A stretch of 64,000 nucleotides of DNA from contig NZ_FOLP01000016.1 in the NCBI RefSeq assembly GCF_900112425.1, positions 62,001 through 126,000 of the forward strand. Reading direction: 5' to 3'. The notes beneath the pieces are model-generated. The model had not been told where the DNA came from. It made no database searches and was given only the letters and a program-made list of their open reading frames with translations. A program made the translations under genes and the position numbers. Shown piece after piece: positions 52,067 through 61,166 of the stretch. Numbering within the stretch: the first letter of the stretch is position 1; the number at the start of each line of letters is the position of its first letter. This DNA is from Variovorax sp. OK212 (GTDB lineage: Bacteria; Pseudomonadota; Gammaproteobacteria; Burkholderiales; Burkholderiaceae_C).

Positions 52067-52098
52067 CGGGCTGCTGCGCTGTGCGACAGCGCAGCCCG
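52067..52098. terminator. Bidirectional hairpin between convergent genes
   Basis: Immediately after the GntR stop: arms CGGGCTG(CTG)CGCTGT and ACAGCGCAGCCCG with a 3-nt loop and a 3-nt bulge. It separates the rightward GntR gene from the leftward NTF2-like gene and probably terminates transcription from both sides. No U-tract. Confidence 0.6.
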
Positions 52099-52109
52099 CG
52101 GCCCATCCA

Positions 52110-52511
52110 TCAACCGCCCGTGCGCCCCGGCGGCGTGGCCGTCAGCAGGTTGGCGTCCCGCGCCAGCCGCCACCGGCCGTCCGCCTCCTTGCGCAGCAAG
52201 GTGAGCGTGTAGCCCGACCGGTGCACCGGCTCGCCGCCAGCCGGCGTGGCCGTCATGTCGATGCGGTTGCGCATGAAGGCCCACTCGCCCAGCACCTGCA
52301 ACTCGGCGACTTCGCTCCTGCCTTCGATCCGCACGCCGCGCATGCCTTCGCAGGCCGCGGCAAAGGCATGCTTGCCGAACGGCGCCCGCCCCGGGACCAT
52401 GAAGACCGCGTCGTCCGTCATCAAGGCGAGCACGGCCGCGGTGTCGCCGCGCCGGCTCGCGTCCATCCAGTCTTCGACGACCTGCCGTATCGCCTTTTCA
52501 TCGTTCGTCAT
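52110..52511 (-). CDS. SgcJ/EcaC-type NTF2-like protein
   Basis: 133 aa NTF2-fold protein (E-K-A-I-R-Q-V-V-E-D-W, then A-L-M-T-D-D-A-V-F-M-V-P-G, ending with R-W-R-L-A-R-D-A-N-L-L). This is the SgcJ/EcaC oxidoreductase-like group; enzymatic activity is unproven. The start at 52511 is favoured by a clear AGGAG 8-12 bp upstream; the longer frame to 52583 overlaps the LysR gene. It follows the LysR gene by 43 bp on the same strand. Confidence 0.85.
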   Translation of the reverse strand: MTNDEKAIRQVVEDWMDASRRGDTAAVLALMTDDAVFMVPGRAPFGKHAFAAACEGMRGVRIEGRSEVAELQVLGEWAFMRNRIDMTATPAGGEPVHRSGYTLTLLRKEADGRWRLARDANLLTATPPGRTGG

Positions 52512-52554
52512 CGCGATGTCTCCTTTGCTCCTGCGCGCCTTTGCTTGCTGAAAC

Positions 52555-53541
52555 TCACGTGCCGCCATGGTGCGCCGCCGCATGCGCGGCGCGCCCGCTG
52601 GACTCCGCCGACGCCAGCTCGTGCGCCGTCAGCACATAGGCCGCGTTCTGCGTCAGGCGGTCGATGGCCAGGTCGATGAACGCCCGGGCACGCGCCGGCT
52701 GGGCGGCGCGGCTGCCGTAGTAGATGAACACGCCCGACCGGTCGGCCACGTGCGCGGTGAGCAAGGGCACCAGCCGTCCGGCGCGGATGTGCGCCGCCGC
52801 TGTCACGCTGGTGACGAGGCCGATGGCGTGGCCCGCCAGCACCGCCTCGGTCTCCAGCGCCTCGTCGTTGACGCACAGCGCGGGCACCACCGGGTGCTCG
52901 ATCACCTCGTCGCCCACGCGCACGTACCAGGGCACGATCTTGCCGGTGCTCGGATGGCGAAAGCCGCTGCAGCGGTGGGCCGCCAGCGCGTTCAGGCTGT
53001 CCGGCGCGCCGTGGCGGGCCAGGTACGCCGGGGCCGCGCAAACGATCAGCTGGAGCCCGAACAGCCGGCGCGCGATGACGCCCTCGGCCGGCGACGGCCC
53101 CACGCGAAAACCCACGTCGACGCGGTCTTCCACCCAGTTGCCGATGCGGTCGTCGAGCTGCACGTCGGGCTGCACCTCGGGGTAGAGGCGGCAGAACTCG
53201 TCGAGCAGCGGCCACAGCACCGGCGCGAAGGTCGAGCGCGGGCCCACGATGCGCAGCGGCCCGGCGATCTCGTCGGTGGCGCGGCGCGCCATGTGCAGCG
53301 CGCGCTGCAGGCCCACCAGCGCCGGCTGCGCGGCCTCCAGGAACTGGCGCCCCTCGTCGGTGAGCGACATGCTCCGCGTGGTGCGGTGAAACAAGCGCAC
53401 ACCCAGGTGTTGCTCCAGCTGCGCCAGCGCCTGGCTGGCGGCCTGCGGCGTCATGCCCTGCGCGGCGGCCGCCTGGCGCAGGCTGCCGAGTTCCGCGGTC
53501 TTGGCGAAGGTGGCGATGGAACGCAGTTCATTGATCGGCAT
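52555..53541 (-). CDS. LysR family transcriptional regulator
   Basis: 328 aa LysR-type protein: helix-turn-helix in residues 1-60 (L-R-Q-A-A-A-A-Q-G-M-T-P-Q-A-A-S-Q-A-L) and an effector-binding domain from about 85. Start M-P-I-N-E at 53541 excludes a leader to 53571. It is divergent from the paoABC-like operon. A CTTG-N9-CAAG box (T-N11-A) lies 37 bp upstream of its start, and an identical arrangement precedes the DHA2 exporter at 57605, so both are likely targets. Confidence 0.9.
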   Translation of the reverse strand: MPINELRSIATFAKTAELGSLRQAAAAQGMTPQAASQALAQLEQHLGVRLFHRTTRSMSLTDEGRQFLEAAQPALVGLQRALHMARRATDEIAGPLRIVGPRSTFAPVLWPLLDEFCRLYPEVQPDVQLDDRIGNWVEDRVDVGFRVGPSPAEGVIARRLFGLQLIVCAAPAYLARHGAPDSLNALAAHRCSGFRHPSTGKIVPWYVRVGDEVIEHPVVPALCVNDEALETEAVLAGHAIGLVTSVTAAAHIRAGRLVPLLTAHVADRSGVFIYYGSRAAQPARARAFIDLAIDRLTQNAAYVLTAHELASAESSGRAAHAAAHHGGT

Positions 53542-53577
53542 GCGGCCTCCAGTGTGACGGCCGATTATCAAGAGCAG

Positions 53578-53635
53578 CTTGCCAGTGCTTCAAGGGCATC
53601 GCGTCTAGTTCCGCCTGGGGATGCCGGCCTACATT
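53578..53635 (+). promoter_or_regulatory. LysR box and promoter of paoA-like gene
   Basis: CTTG-N9-CAAG inverted repeat (53578-53594), then CTAGTTCC with a -35-like TAGTTC (53606-53611) and a -10-like TACATT (53630-53635), spacer 18. The distance from CTTG to CTAGTTC is 27 bp, the same as in the copy before the exporter gene at 57542. Confidence 0.72.
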
Positions 53636-53685
53636 GGCAGCCGGCCGGATGCGCTCAATATGAATCGCAAGGAGTGACGCGCGAC

Positions 53686-54327
53686 ATGCAAACCCACGAC
53701 GAAATGACACTCTCCCGGCGCGAGCTGCTGCTCGCGGGCGCCGCCTCGGCGGCCGCCACCGCCACGCCGGCGCACGCGGCCACGGCGCCGCCCTCCGGGG
53801 CCGGCGCGGCCTCCGCCCGCATGAAGACCTCGATGGAGGTCAACGGCAAGCTGCGCACCCTCACGCTCGACACGCGCACGACGCTGCTGGACGCGCTGCG
53901 CGAACACCTGCACCTGACCGGCACCAAGAAAGGCTGCGACCACGGCCAGTGCGGCGCATGCACCGTGATCGTCGACGGCCGCCGCATCAACGCCTGCCTC
54001 ACGCTGGCGGTGATGCACGAAGGCGCCAAGGTCACCACCATCGAGGGCCTGGGCACGCCGGGCGCGCTGCACCCGATGCAGGCCGCCTTCGTCAAGCACG
54101 ACGGCTACCAGTGCGGCTACTGCACGCCGGGGCAGGTGTGCTCGGCCGTCTCGGTGCTCGAGGAAATCCGCCAGGGCATCCCGAGCCACGCCAGCGCCGA
54201 CCTCACCGCACAGCCGCTGCTGAACGCGGCCGAGCTGCGCGAACGCATGAGCGGCAACATCTGCCGCTGCGGCGCGTACAGCAACATCGTCGACGCCATC
54301 ACCGAGGTGGCGGGGAGAACGTCATGA
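53686..54327 (+). CDS. paoA: Aldehyde oxidoreductase [2Fe-2S] subunit, PaoA-like
   Basis: 213 aa. Tat signal (S-R-R-E-L-L-L-A-G at about 10-18), then a plant-type [2Fe-2S] domain ([10 protein letters not shown]) and a four-helix second cluster domain (C-G-Y-C-T-P-G and C-R-C-G). This is the small subunit of a periplasmic molybdenum aldehyde oxidoreductase. AAGGAG precedes the ATG. Its stop overlaps the next start (ATGA at 54324-54327). Confidence 0.9.
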   Translation: MQTHDEMTLSRRELLLAGAASAAATATPAHAATAPPSGAGAASARMKTSMEVNGKLRTLTLDTRTTLLDALREHLHLTGTKKGCDHGQCGACTVIVDGRRINACLTLAVMHEGAKVTTIEGLGTPGALHPMQAAFVKHDGYQCGYCTPGQVCSAVSVLEEIRQGIPSHASADLTAQPLLNAAELRERMSGNICRCGAYSNIVDAITEVAGRTS

Positions 54328-55274
54328 GGTCCTTCACCTACGAACGCGTCTCCTCGGCGGCCGACGCCGTGGCGCACGCGGCCCGCGTGCCGGGCGCGCG
54401 CTTCATTGCCGGGGGCACCAACCTGCTCGACCTGATGAAGCTGGAGATCGAGACGCCCGTTCACCTGATCGACGTCAACGGCCTGGGCTTCGATCGCATC
54501 GAAAGCACCTCCGACGGCGGCCTGCGCGTCGGTGCGCTGGTGCGCAACACCGACCTGGCCGCCGACGCCCGCGTGCGGCGCGACTACGGCCTACTTTCGC
54601 GCGCGCTGCTGGCCGGTGCCTCGGGCCAGCTGCGCAACAAGGCGACCACCGCGGGCAACCTGCTGCAGCGCACGCGCTGCCCGTACTTCTACGACACCCA
54701 CCAGGCCTGCAACAAGCGCCAGCCGGGCAGCGGCTGCGCGGCCATCGGCGGCTACACGCGCCAGCACGCGGTGGTAGGCACGAGCGAGGCCTGCATCGCC
54801 ACGCACCCGAGCGACATGGCCGTGGCCATGCGCGCGCTCGACGCCACGGTGGAGACCGTGCGCGCCAACGGCACGCGCCGCACCATCCCGATCGCCGATT
54901 TCCACAAGCTGCCCGGCGCCACGCCGCACGTGGAAACCGCGCTGGCGCCCGGCGAGCTGATCACCTCGGTCAGGCTGCCCGCGCCCCTGGGCGGCAGGCA
55001 CATCTACCGCAAGGTGCGCGACCGGGCCTCGTACGCGTTCGCGCTGGTGTCGGTCGGTGCCATCGTGCAGCGCGACGGCAGCGCCCGCGTGGCGGTGGGC
55101 GGCGTCGCGCACAGGCCGTGGCGCATCGAGGCCGCGGAGGCCGAGATGCCGCGCGGCGCCAAGGCCGTGGCCGCCGCGCTGTTCGCCGGCGCCACGCCGA
55201 CCGTGCAGAACGCCTTCAAGCTGCCGCTGGTCGAGCGCACGCTCGACGCGGTGCTGGCCGAAGCCAGGAGCTGA
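54324..55274 (+). CDS. paoB: Aldehyde oxidoreductase FAD subunit, PaoB-like
   Basis: 316 aa FAD_binding_5 protein (A-G-G-T-N-L-L-D near 29-36). Besides FAD it has the PaoB-specific four cysteines C119, C129, C138 and C157 (R-C-P-Y-F, A-C-N-K-R, G-S-G-C-A, E-A-C-I-A). In E. coli these hold an extra [4Fe-4S] cluster. This places the enzyme with PaoABC rather than with ordinary xanthine dehydrogenases. It lies between the coupled PaoA- and PaoC-like genes. Confidence 0.9.
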   Translation: MRSFTYERVSSAADAVAHAARVPGARFIAGGTNLLDLMKLEIETPVHLIDVNGLGFDRIESTSDGGLRVGALVRNTDLAADARVRRDYGLLSRALLAGASGQLRNKATTAGNLLQRTRCPYFYDTHQACNKRQPGSGCAAIGGYTRQHAVVGTSEACIATHPSDMAVAMRALDATVETVRANGTRRTIPIADFHKLPGATPHVETALAPGELITSVRLPAPLGGRHIYRKVRDRASYAFALVSVGAIVQRDGSARVAVGGVAHRPWRIEAAEAEMPRGAKAVAAALFAGATPTVQNAFKLPLVERTLDAVLAEARS

Positions 55275-55277
55275 GCG

Positions 55278-57482
55278 ATGAAGTTCGACACACCCGCCAC
55301 CACCAACCCCATCGACCAGCTCAAGGTGATCGGCCAGCCAGTGGACCGCATCGACGGCCCGCTCAAGACCACGGGCACCGCGCCCTACGCGTATGAACGC
55401 CACGACGTGGCGGCGAACCCGGCGTACGGCTGCATCGTCGGCTCGGGCATTGCGAAGGGGCGCATTCTTTCGTTCGACCTGTCGCGCGCCAAGGCCGCGC
55501 CCGGCGTGCTCGCCATCGTCACGCACGAGAACGCGGGCAAGCTGGACAAGGGCCGCTTCAACGCCGCCCGGCTGCTGGGCGGCCCGGTGGTCGAGCACTA
55601 CCACCAGGCCATTGCGCTGGTGGTGGCCGAAACCTTCGAGCAGGCGCGCGCCGCCGCGCAGCTGGTGCAGGTGACGTACGCGCGCACCGAAGGCGCGTTC
55701 GGCCTCGCGCACGCCAAGGCCTCGACCGAGCGGCGCACCACCGACCGCGACAACACCGTCGGCGACTTCGCCGGCGCGTTCGCCAAGGCGGAGGTACGGC
55801 TGGACGCCACCTACAGCACGCCCGACCACTCGCACGCGATGATGGAGCCGCACGCCACCCTTGCCGCATGGGACGGCGACAGGCTCTCGGTGTGGACCTC
55901 GAACCAGATGATCGACTGGACCACCGGCGACCTCGCCAGGACGCTCGGCATGCCCAGGGACAAGGTGCACCTGATGTCGCCGTACATCGGCGGCGGCTTC
56001 GGCGGCAAGCTGTTCCTGCGCGCCGACACGCTGCTGGCGGCGCTGGGCGCGCGCATTGCGCGGCGGCCGGTGAAGGTCGCGATGCAGCGCCCGCTCATCG
56101 CCAACAACACCACGCACCGGCCCGCGACCATCCAGCGCATCCGCATCGGCGCCACGCCGCAGGGAAAGATCACGGCCATCGGCCATGAAAGCTGGTCGGG
56201 CAACCTGGCCGACGGCAAGCCGGAGAACGCGGTGCAGCAGACGCGCCTGCTCTACGCGGGCGAGCACCGCCTTACGGGCACGCGCCTGGCGCTGCTCGAC
56301 CTGCCCGAAGGCAACGCCATGCGCGCGCCGGGCGAGGCGCCGGGGCTGATGGCGCTGGAAGTCGCCATCGACGAAATGGCCGAGCGGCTGGGCATCGACC
56401 CGATCGAGTTCCGCGTGCTGAACGACACGCAGGTCGATCCGGCCAACGCCGCGCGGCCTTTCTCGCAGCGCCGCCTCGTCGAATGCATGCGCACCGGGGC
56501 CGAGCGCTTCGGCTGGAACCAGCGGGGCGCGAGGCCGGGCCTGGTGCGCGATGGCCGCTGGCTGGTCGGCATCGGCATGGCGGCGGCGTTTCGCAACAAC
56601 CAGGTCACGAAGTCGGGTGCGCGCGTGGCGCTCGACAGGCTCGGCACGGTCACGGTCGAGACCGACATGACGGACATCGGCACCGGCAGCTACACCATCA
56701 TTGCGCAGACCGCCGCCGAGATGATGGGCGTGCCGCTGGAGCGCGTGGTGGTGCGCCTGGGCGACTCGCGCTTTCCGGTGTCTTCCGGCTCGGGCGGCCA
56801 GTGGGGCGCCAACTGCTCGACGGCCGGCGTCTATGCGGCCTGCACCAAGCTGCGCGACGCCGTGGCACGGCGCGCGGGGCTCGAGCCGGTGGGCGCGGTG
56901 TTCTCGGACGGGATGGTGCGCGCGGGCGCGCGCAGCGTGCCGCTCGCGGGCCTGGCAGGGCTGGAGGGAGAAGGCGCCATCGTCGCCGAAGACGTGCTGG
57001 AGTTCGGCAACCTCGACAAGCAATACCAGCAGTCCACCTTCGGCGCGCATTTCGTCGAGGTGGGCGTCGATGCGTTCACGGCCGAGATCCGCGTGCGGCG
57101 CATGCTCGCGGTGTGCGCCTCGGGGCGCATCCTGAACCCCAAGTCGGCGCGCAGCCAGGTGATCGGCGCGATGACCATGGGCGTGGGCGCTGCGCTGATG
57201 GAAGAGCTGGCCGTGGACGAGCGGCTGGGCTTCTTCGTCAACCACGACCTGGCGGGCTACGAGGTGCCGGTGCATGCCGACATTCCGCACCAGGAGGTGA
57301 TCTTCATGGACGAGACCGACCCGATCTCCTCGCCCATGAAAGCCAAGGGCGTGGGCGAACTCGGCATCTGCGGCGTGGGCGCCGCGGTGGCCAACGCGGT
57401 CTACAACGCGACCGGCGTGCGCGTGCGCGACTACCCGATCACGCTGGACAAGCTCATCGCGCGCATGCCGGACGCGGCCTGA
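55278..57482 (+). CDS. paoC: Aldehyde oxidoreductase molybdenum subunit, PaoC-like
   Basis: 734 aa xanthine-oxidase-family catalytic subunit binding molybdopterin cytosine dinucleotide. G-G-G-F-G-G-K lies near 237-243, and the base-catalytic Glu in K-G-V-G-E-L-G is at about 694. It oxidises aldehydes (often aromatic) to acids, using water as the oxygen source. It starts 3 bp after paoB. An antisense 899-codon open frame (54591-57290) is a GC-driven shadow. A small hairpin (57484-57501) follows the stop. Confidence 0.92.
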   Translation: MKFDTPATTNPIDQLKVIGQPVDRIDGPLKTTGTAPYAYERHDVAANPAYGCIVGSGIAKGRILSFDLSRAKAAPGVLAIVTHENAGKLDKGRFNAARLLGGPVVEHYHQAIALVVAETFEQARAAAQLVQVTYARTEGAFGLAHAKASTERRTTDRDNTVGDFAGAFAKAEVRLDATYSTPDHSHAMMEPHATLAAWDGDRLSVWTSNQMIDWTTGDLARTLGMPRDKVHLMSPYIGGGFGGKLFLRADTLLAALGARIARRPVKVAMQRPLIANNTTHRPATIQRIRIGATPQGKITAIGHESWSGNLADGKPENAVQQTRLLYAGEHRLTGTRLALLDLPEGNAMRAPGEAPGLMALEVAIDEMAERLGIDPIEFRVLNDTQVDPANAARPFSQRRLVECMRTGAERFGWNQRGARPGLVRDGRWLVGIGMAAAFRNNQVTKSGARVALDRLGTVTVETDMTDIGTGSYTIIAQTAAEMMGVPLERVVVRLGDSRFPVSSGSGGQWGANCSTAGVYAACTKLRDAVARRAGLEPVGAVFSDGMVRAGARSVPLAGLAGLEGEGAIVAEDVLEFGNLDKQYQQSTFGAHFVEVGVDAFTAEIRVRRMLAVCASGRILNPKSARSQVIGAMTMGVGAALMEELAVDERLGFFVNHDLAGYEVPVHADIPHQEVIFMDETDPISSPMKAKGVGELGICGVGAAVANAVYNATGVRVRDYPITLDKLIARMPDAA

Positions 57483-57541
57483 GCGCGCGGAGACTCGCGC
57501 GTCGGGTTCATCGGTCAGGTTCGTCGGATTGGCAAGCGCGG

Positions 57542-57598
57542 CTTGCCAGTTCTACAAGGCGCCACGGGCTAGTTCCGCGGGGCGGGGCTGCCTAGAGT
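57542..57598 (+). promoter_or_regulatory. LysR box and leaderless-type promoter of DHA2 exporter
   Basis: CTTG-N9-CAAG (57542-57558), CTAGTTCC with -35-like TAGTTC (57570-57575) and -10-like TAGAGT (57593-57598), spacer 17. Same layout as the paoA promoter. The -10 ends only 6 bp before the ATG at 57605, so the transcript would start at or next to the start codon. Confidence 0.7.
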
Positions 57599-57604
57599 CG
57601 AGGC

Positions 57605-59044
57605 ATGCACTCCCAGCCCGTTCCGAACGCCGATCCTGCACAGCGCCCGCGCCATGCGGCCGTGCTCGCCATCATCCTTGCGAGCTACCTGATGATCGTG
57701 ATCGACATCTCGATCGTCATCACCGCATTGCCCAAGATGCAGGCCGGCCTGCACCTGTCGCCGGCGAGCCTGTCGTGGGTGCAGAACGCCTACACGCTGG
57801 CCTTCGGCGGGCTGCTGCTGCTCGGCGCGCGGGCGGGCGACATCCTGGGGCGGCGGCGCATGTTCATCGCCGGTCTCGGGCTCTTCACGCTGGCCTCATT
57901 CGCCATCGGCATTTCACCGTCGCCGGCATGGCTGCTGGCCGCGCGCGCGGTGCAGGGCGTGGGCGCGGCGGTGCTCGCGCCGTCGACACTGGCGCTGCTG
58001 TCCACCCACTTCGCCGAAGGGCCGGCACGCACGCGCGCACTCGCCTACTATGCGGCCGCGGCCGGCGTGGGTGCGAGCGTGGGCCTGGTGCTGGGCGGGC
58101 TCGTTGCCGACCTGCTCTCGTGGCGCGTGGGCTTCTTCATCAACGTGCCGCTGGGCCTTGTGCTCATGTTCGGCGCGCGGCGCTGGCTGGCGGAAACGCC
58201 GCGCCGCGCGGGGCGGCTCGACCTGGTGGGCGCGGTGAGCTCCACGCTGGGCATGAGCGCGCTGGTGTACGGCATCGTGCGCTCGGCGGAAGCCGGCTGG
58301 GGCGAAGGCATCGCGCTGGCGGCGCTGCTGGCGGGCGTCGCGCTGCTGGTGCTGTTCGTGGCCAACGAGCGCCGCGTGGCGCAGCCGATTCTTCCGCTGC
58401 GCCTGTTCGCCCACCGCGAGCGCAGCGCGGCCTGTGCCGCGCGCGTGTTGTTCCTGGGCGGCATGGTGGGCTTCTGGTTCTTCACCACGCAGTACCTGCA
58501 GGGCGTGCTGGGCTACCGCCCGCTCGAGGCCGGCCTGGCGTTCCTGCCGGCCACCCTGCCCAACTTCGCGGCGGCCATGCTGGTGCCCGCGCTCACGCGC
58601 AGGTTCGGCAATGCGCGCCTGCTGGCGGCGGGCCTTGCGACAGGCATCGTGGGCATGGCATGGCTCGCGCAGGTGTCGGCGCACTCGCCGTACCTCACGG
58701 GCGTCGCATTGCCGATGGTGCTCATCGGCATCGGCCAGGGCGGCGTGCTGGGGCCGCTCACGGTGGCGGCGGTGAGCGGCGTGGACGCGGAAGACGCCGG
58801 TGCGGCGTCGGGCCTGGTGAACGTGGCGCACCAGCTCGGCGGATCGCTCGGGCTGGGGCTGCTGGTGGCGGTGTTCGCGGCCTCGAGTACAACAGCGCCG
58901 GCGCTGCCTTCGGTGCAGTTGGCCCACCGCATCGCCGCGACCTTCGACGCCAGCACCGTCATGCTGACGATGGCGCTGGCGATCGTCTGGCTGTTCATTG
59001 TGCGGCGCCGCATGCCCGAACCCGCCGCAGCCGTGCGCGCTTGA
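57605..59044 (+). CDS. DHA2 family MFS multidrug exporter (EmrB-like)
   Basis: 479 aa with about 13-14 membrane helices, motif A-like G-A-R-A-G-D-I-L-G-R-R-R near 74-85 and a D-I-S-I-V N-terminal helix typical of EmrB/QacA drug:proton antiporters. It probably exports toxic aldehydes, acids or drugs. Its promoter copies the paoA LysR box, linking it to aldehyde oxidation. No ribosome site is seen because the mRNA may be leaderless. Its stop codon overlaps the -35 of the next gene. Confidence 0.9.
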   Translation: MHSQPVPNADPAQRPRHAAVLAIILASYLMIVIDISIVITALPKMQAGLHLSPASLSWVQNAYTLAFGGLLLLGARAGDILGRRRMFIAGLGLFTLASFAIGISPSPAWLLAARAVQGVGAAVLAPSTLALLSTHFAEGPARTRALAYYAAAAGVGASVGLVLGGLVADLLSWRVGFFINVPLGLVLMFGARRWLAETPRRAGRLDLVGAVSSTLGMSALVYGIVRSAEAGWGEGIALAALLAGVALLVLFVANERRVAQPILPLRLFAHRERSAACAARVLFLGGMVGFWFFTTQYLQGVLGYRPLEAGLAFLPATLPNFAAAMLVPALTRRFGNARLLAAGLATGIVGMAWLAQVSAHSPYLTGVALPMVLIGIGQGGVLGPLTVAAVSGVDAEDAGAASGLVNVAHQLGGSLGLGLLVAVFAASSTTAPALPSVQLAHRIAATFDASTVMLTMALAIVWLFIVRRRMPEPAAAVRA

Positions 59045-59070
59045 CAAGCCTTGCGGCGGCGCCCAATACT
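59041..59070 (+). promoter_or_regulatory. Sigma-70 promoter for GFA gene
   Basis: TTGACA (59041-59046) overlapping the DHA2 stop codon, 18-bp spacer, AATACT (59065-59070). A palindrome TGGTTAACCA (59079-59088) lies just after, which could be an operator. GGAGAC is the ribosome site for ATG 59106. Confidence 0.6.
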
Positions 59071-59105
59071 CAACTCGCTGGTTAACCATAAACAGGAGAC
59101 CCGAG

Positions 59106-59453
59106 ATGAAGTACCAAGGAAGCTGCCACTGCGGCGCGGTCAGGTTCGAGGCCGAGGGCGAGATCGGCACGGCCACCGCGTGCAACTGCTCGATGTGCCA
59201 GCGCAAGGGCATCCTCATGTGGTTCGTGCCGCGCAGCGCGCTGCACCTGCTGACGCCCGAGGAGAACGCGTCCACCTACATGTTCCACAAGCACATCATC
59301 AAGCACCGCTTCTGCCCGACCTGCGGCATCCATCCTTACGGCGAAGGCGTGACGCCCACGGGCGAGCCCATGGCCGCCATCAACCTGCGCTGCATCGAGG
59401 GCATCGACCTGCAGGCCATTCCGGTGCAGCACTTCGACGGCCGCTCGAAGTGA
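59106..59453 (+). CDS. GFA family zinc-binding protein
   Basis: 115 aa glutathione-dependent formaldehyde-activating (GFA) fold. Zinc ligands are spread as C7-H8-C9, A-C-N-C-S-M-C (26, 28, 31) and F-C-P-T-C-G near 79-83. Most GFA proteins are of unknown substrate; some help detoxify aldehydes by spontaneous glutathione adduct handling. Placement after an aldehyde oxidoreductase and an exporter fits a role in aldehyde stress, but it has its own promoter. Confidence 0.9.
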   Translation: MKYQGSCHCGAVRFEAEGEIGTATACNCSMCQRKGILMWFVPRSALHLLTPEENASTYMFHKHIIKHRFCPTCGIHPYGEGVTPTGEPMAAINLRCIEGIDLQAIPVQHFDGRSK

Positions 59454-59577
59454 GCGGCTGACCGCCGACTGACGGGCCCGGCGCGGGAAAGCCACGAACC
59501 GCCGGCCTTGCCTCTCGTTCGTCACCCGCGGCGCGGCAGATGTGTCAAAGTCCGACAAAGACTCTTGAGCGTCACCG

Positions 59578-61128
59578 TTGCGGAACCGCCCCTTGTTCAG
59601 TCGACCCTCCATCACCTCCCGGACGATGGCTTTCGTGGCTGTCGTCTGCCTGAGCCTCGTCGCGCTGGACGGCTGGAACAGCTGGAACTCCCGCTCCGAG
59701 GAGCTGCGGCAGATGAGCACCGCGGCGTCGAACCTCGCGCGCGCCATGGCGCAGCAGGCCGACGACACCATCAAGGAGGCCGACACCGCGCTGGTCGGCG
59801 TGGTCGAGCGCATCGAGTACGACGGCACGGGGCCGGCGGCCGTGGAGCGGCTTCGCAAGGTGCTGGCCTCCCAGGTAACCGAACTGCCGCAGCTCGACGC
59901 GCTGCACGTGTACGACAAGGACGGCAACTGGATCGTCAACTCGCGGCACAACGCGCCGGAGAACCTCAACAACGCCGACCGCGAGTACTTCATCTTCCAC
60001 CGCACCCACGCAGAGCGCGGCCCGCACATCGGCATTCCGGTGAAGAGCCGCACCACCGGGCGGCTGCTGGTGCCGATCTCGCGGCGCATCGACCAGGCGG
60101 ACGGCAGCTTCGCGGGCGTGGCGCTCGCGACCATCGACATCGACTTCTTCATGAAGTTCTACGACAGCCTGGACATCGGCGAGGCGGGTGCCGTGGCGCT
60201 GGTGCTGGAAAACGGCACGATGATGACGCGCCGGCCCTTCAGCGCCGGCACGGTCGGGCGGGACATGCGCGACACCGACCTCTTTCGCGCCTACACGGCG
60301 CAGGGGCCGGCCGGCACCGCCTACATCCGCTCGGCGCAGGACGGCGTGACGCGCCTGAACAGCTTCCGGCGCGTGGCGAACTACCCGCTGTTCGTGGCGG
60401 CCGCGTTGTCGAAGGACGAGATCCTTGCCGTCTGGTGGCACGACACGCTGTGGCATTCGGCCGGCGTCATCCTGCTGGCGGGCATCGTCGGCTTCGTCGG
60501 GCTGCGGCTGGTCAGGCAGATCGAGCTGCGCACCAAGACCGAGGCCGAGCTGCGCCGCGCGCGCGACGCGCTCGAGAAGCTCAACAAGACACTCAACACG
60601 CTCGCCATGGAAGACGGCCTCACGGGCCTGGCGAACCGCCGGCAGTTCGACGCGACGCTCGACACCGAATTCAGCCGCGCGCTGCGCGACGCGAGCACGC
60701 TGGCGCTGATCCTGATCGACGTCGACTGCTTCAAGCAATACAACGACATCTACGGCCACGCCGCCGGCGACGAGTGCCTGCAGTCGATCGGGCGCACCAT
60801 CGCCGAGCTGACACCGCGGCGCCCGGGCGACCTCGCCGCGCGCTACGGCGGGGAAGAGCTGGCCGTGCTGCTGCCCGAGACGGAGGTGGCCGACGCCGTC
60901 GAGCTGGCGGAACGCATCCGCCACGCGGTGCGCAACCTGAAGATCGAGCACACGGGCACCGAAGCCGGCTTCGTGACCCTGAGCGCCGGCGTGGATACGC
61001 TCAGCCCCGTGCCCGGCGCGGGCCAGGCCAAGGAACTGATCCGCTCGGCCGACAAGGCCCTGTACGTGGCCAAGACGGCGGGGCGCAACCGGGTGTGCAC
61101 CAACGAAGACGCCGGCCCCGACGGCTGA
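59578..61128 (+). CDS. Diguanylate cyclase with dCACHE sensor
   Basis: 516 aa: one N-terminal membrane helix (about 17-35), a periplasmic dCACHE-type sensor domain (about 45-285), a second helix (about 297-316), a short coiled linker and a GGDEF domain. The active-site loop reads G-G-E-E-L (424-428), a functional variant of GGEEF. It makes cyclic di-GMP in response to an outside ligand. Start is TTG 59578; no better ATG exists. The next gene is convergent. Confidence 0.88.
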   Translation: MRNRPLFSRPSITSRTMAFVAVVCLSLVALDGWNSWNSRSEELRQMSTAASNLARAMAQQADDTIKEADTALVGVVERIEYDGTGPAAVERLRKVLASQVTELPQLDALHVYDKDGNWIVNSRHNAPENLNNADREYFIFHRTHAERGPHIGIPVKSRTTGRLLVPISRRIDQADGSFAGVALATIDIDFFMKFYDSLDIGEAGAVALVLENGTMMTRRPFSAGTVGRDMRDTDLFRAYTAQGPAGTAYIRSAQDGVTRLNSFRRVANYPLFVAAALSKDEILAVWWHDTLWHSAGVILLAGIVGFVGLRLVRQIELRTKTEAELRRARDALEKLNKTLNTLAMEDGLTGLANRRQFDATLDTEFSRALRDASTLALILIDVDCFKQYNDIYGHAAGDECLQSIGRTIAELTPRRPGDLAARYGGEELAVLLPETEVADAVELAERIRHAVRNLKIEHTGTEAGFVTLSAGVDTLSPVPGAGQAKELIRSADKALYVAKTAGRNRVCTNEDAGPDG

Positions 61129-61139
61129 AGGACACTGGT

Positions 61140-61166
61140 CAGACCGCTCAGACCGCTCAGACCACT
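61140..61166. repeat. Tandem 9-bp repeat (CAGACCGCT)
   Basis: Two identical copies and one variant (CAGACCACT) between the cyclase stop and the LuxR gene, reaching into the last codons of the LuxR gene. Confidence 0.75.

Noticed and set aside
54591-57290. 899-codon open frame antisense to the PaoB- and PaoC-like genes
   Set aside because: High GC keeps the opposite frame open. The product is His/Arg/Ala-rich without domain motifs and lies over two clearly conserved genes.
57484-57501. Hairpin after the PaoC-like gene as an intrinsic terminator
   Set aside because: Stem CGCGCG/CGCGCG is short and lacks a U-tract; too weak to list as a terminator feature.
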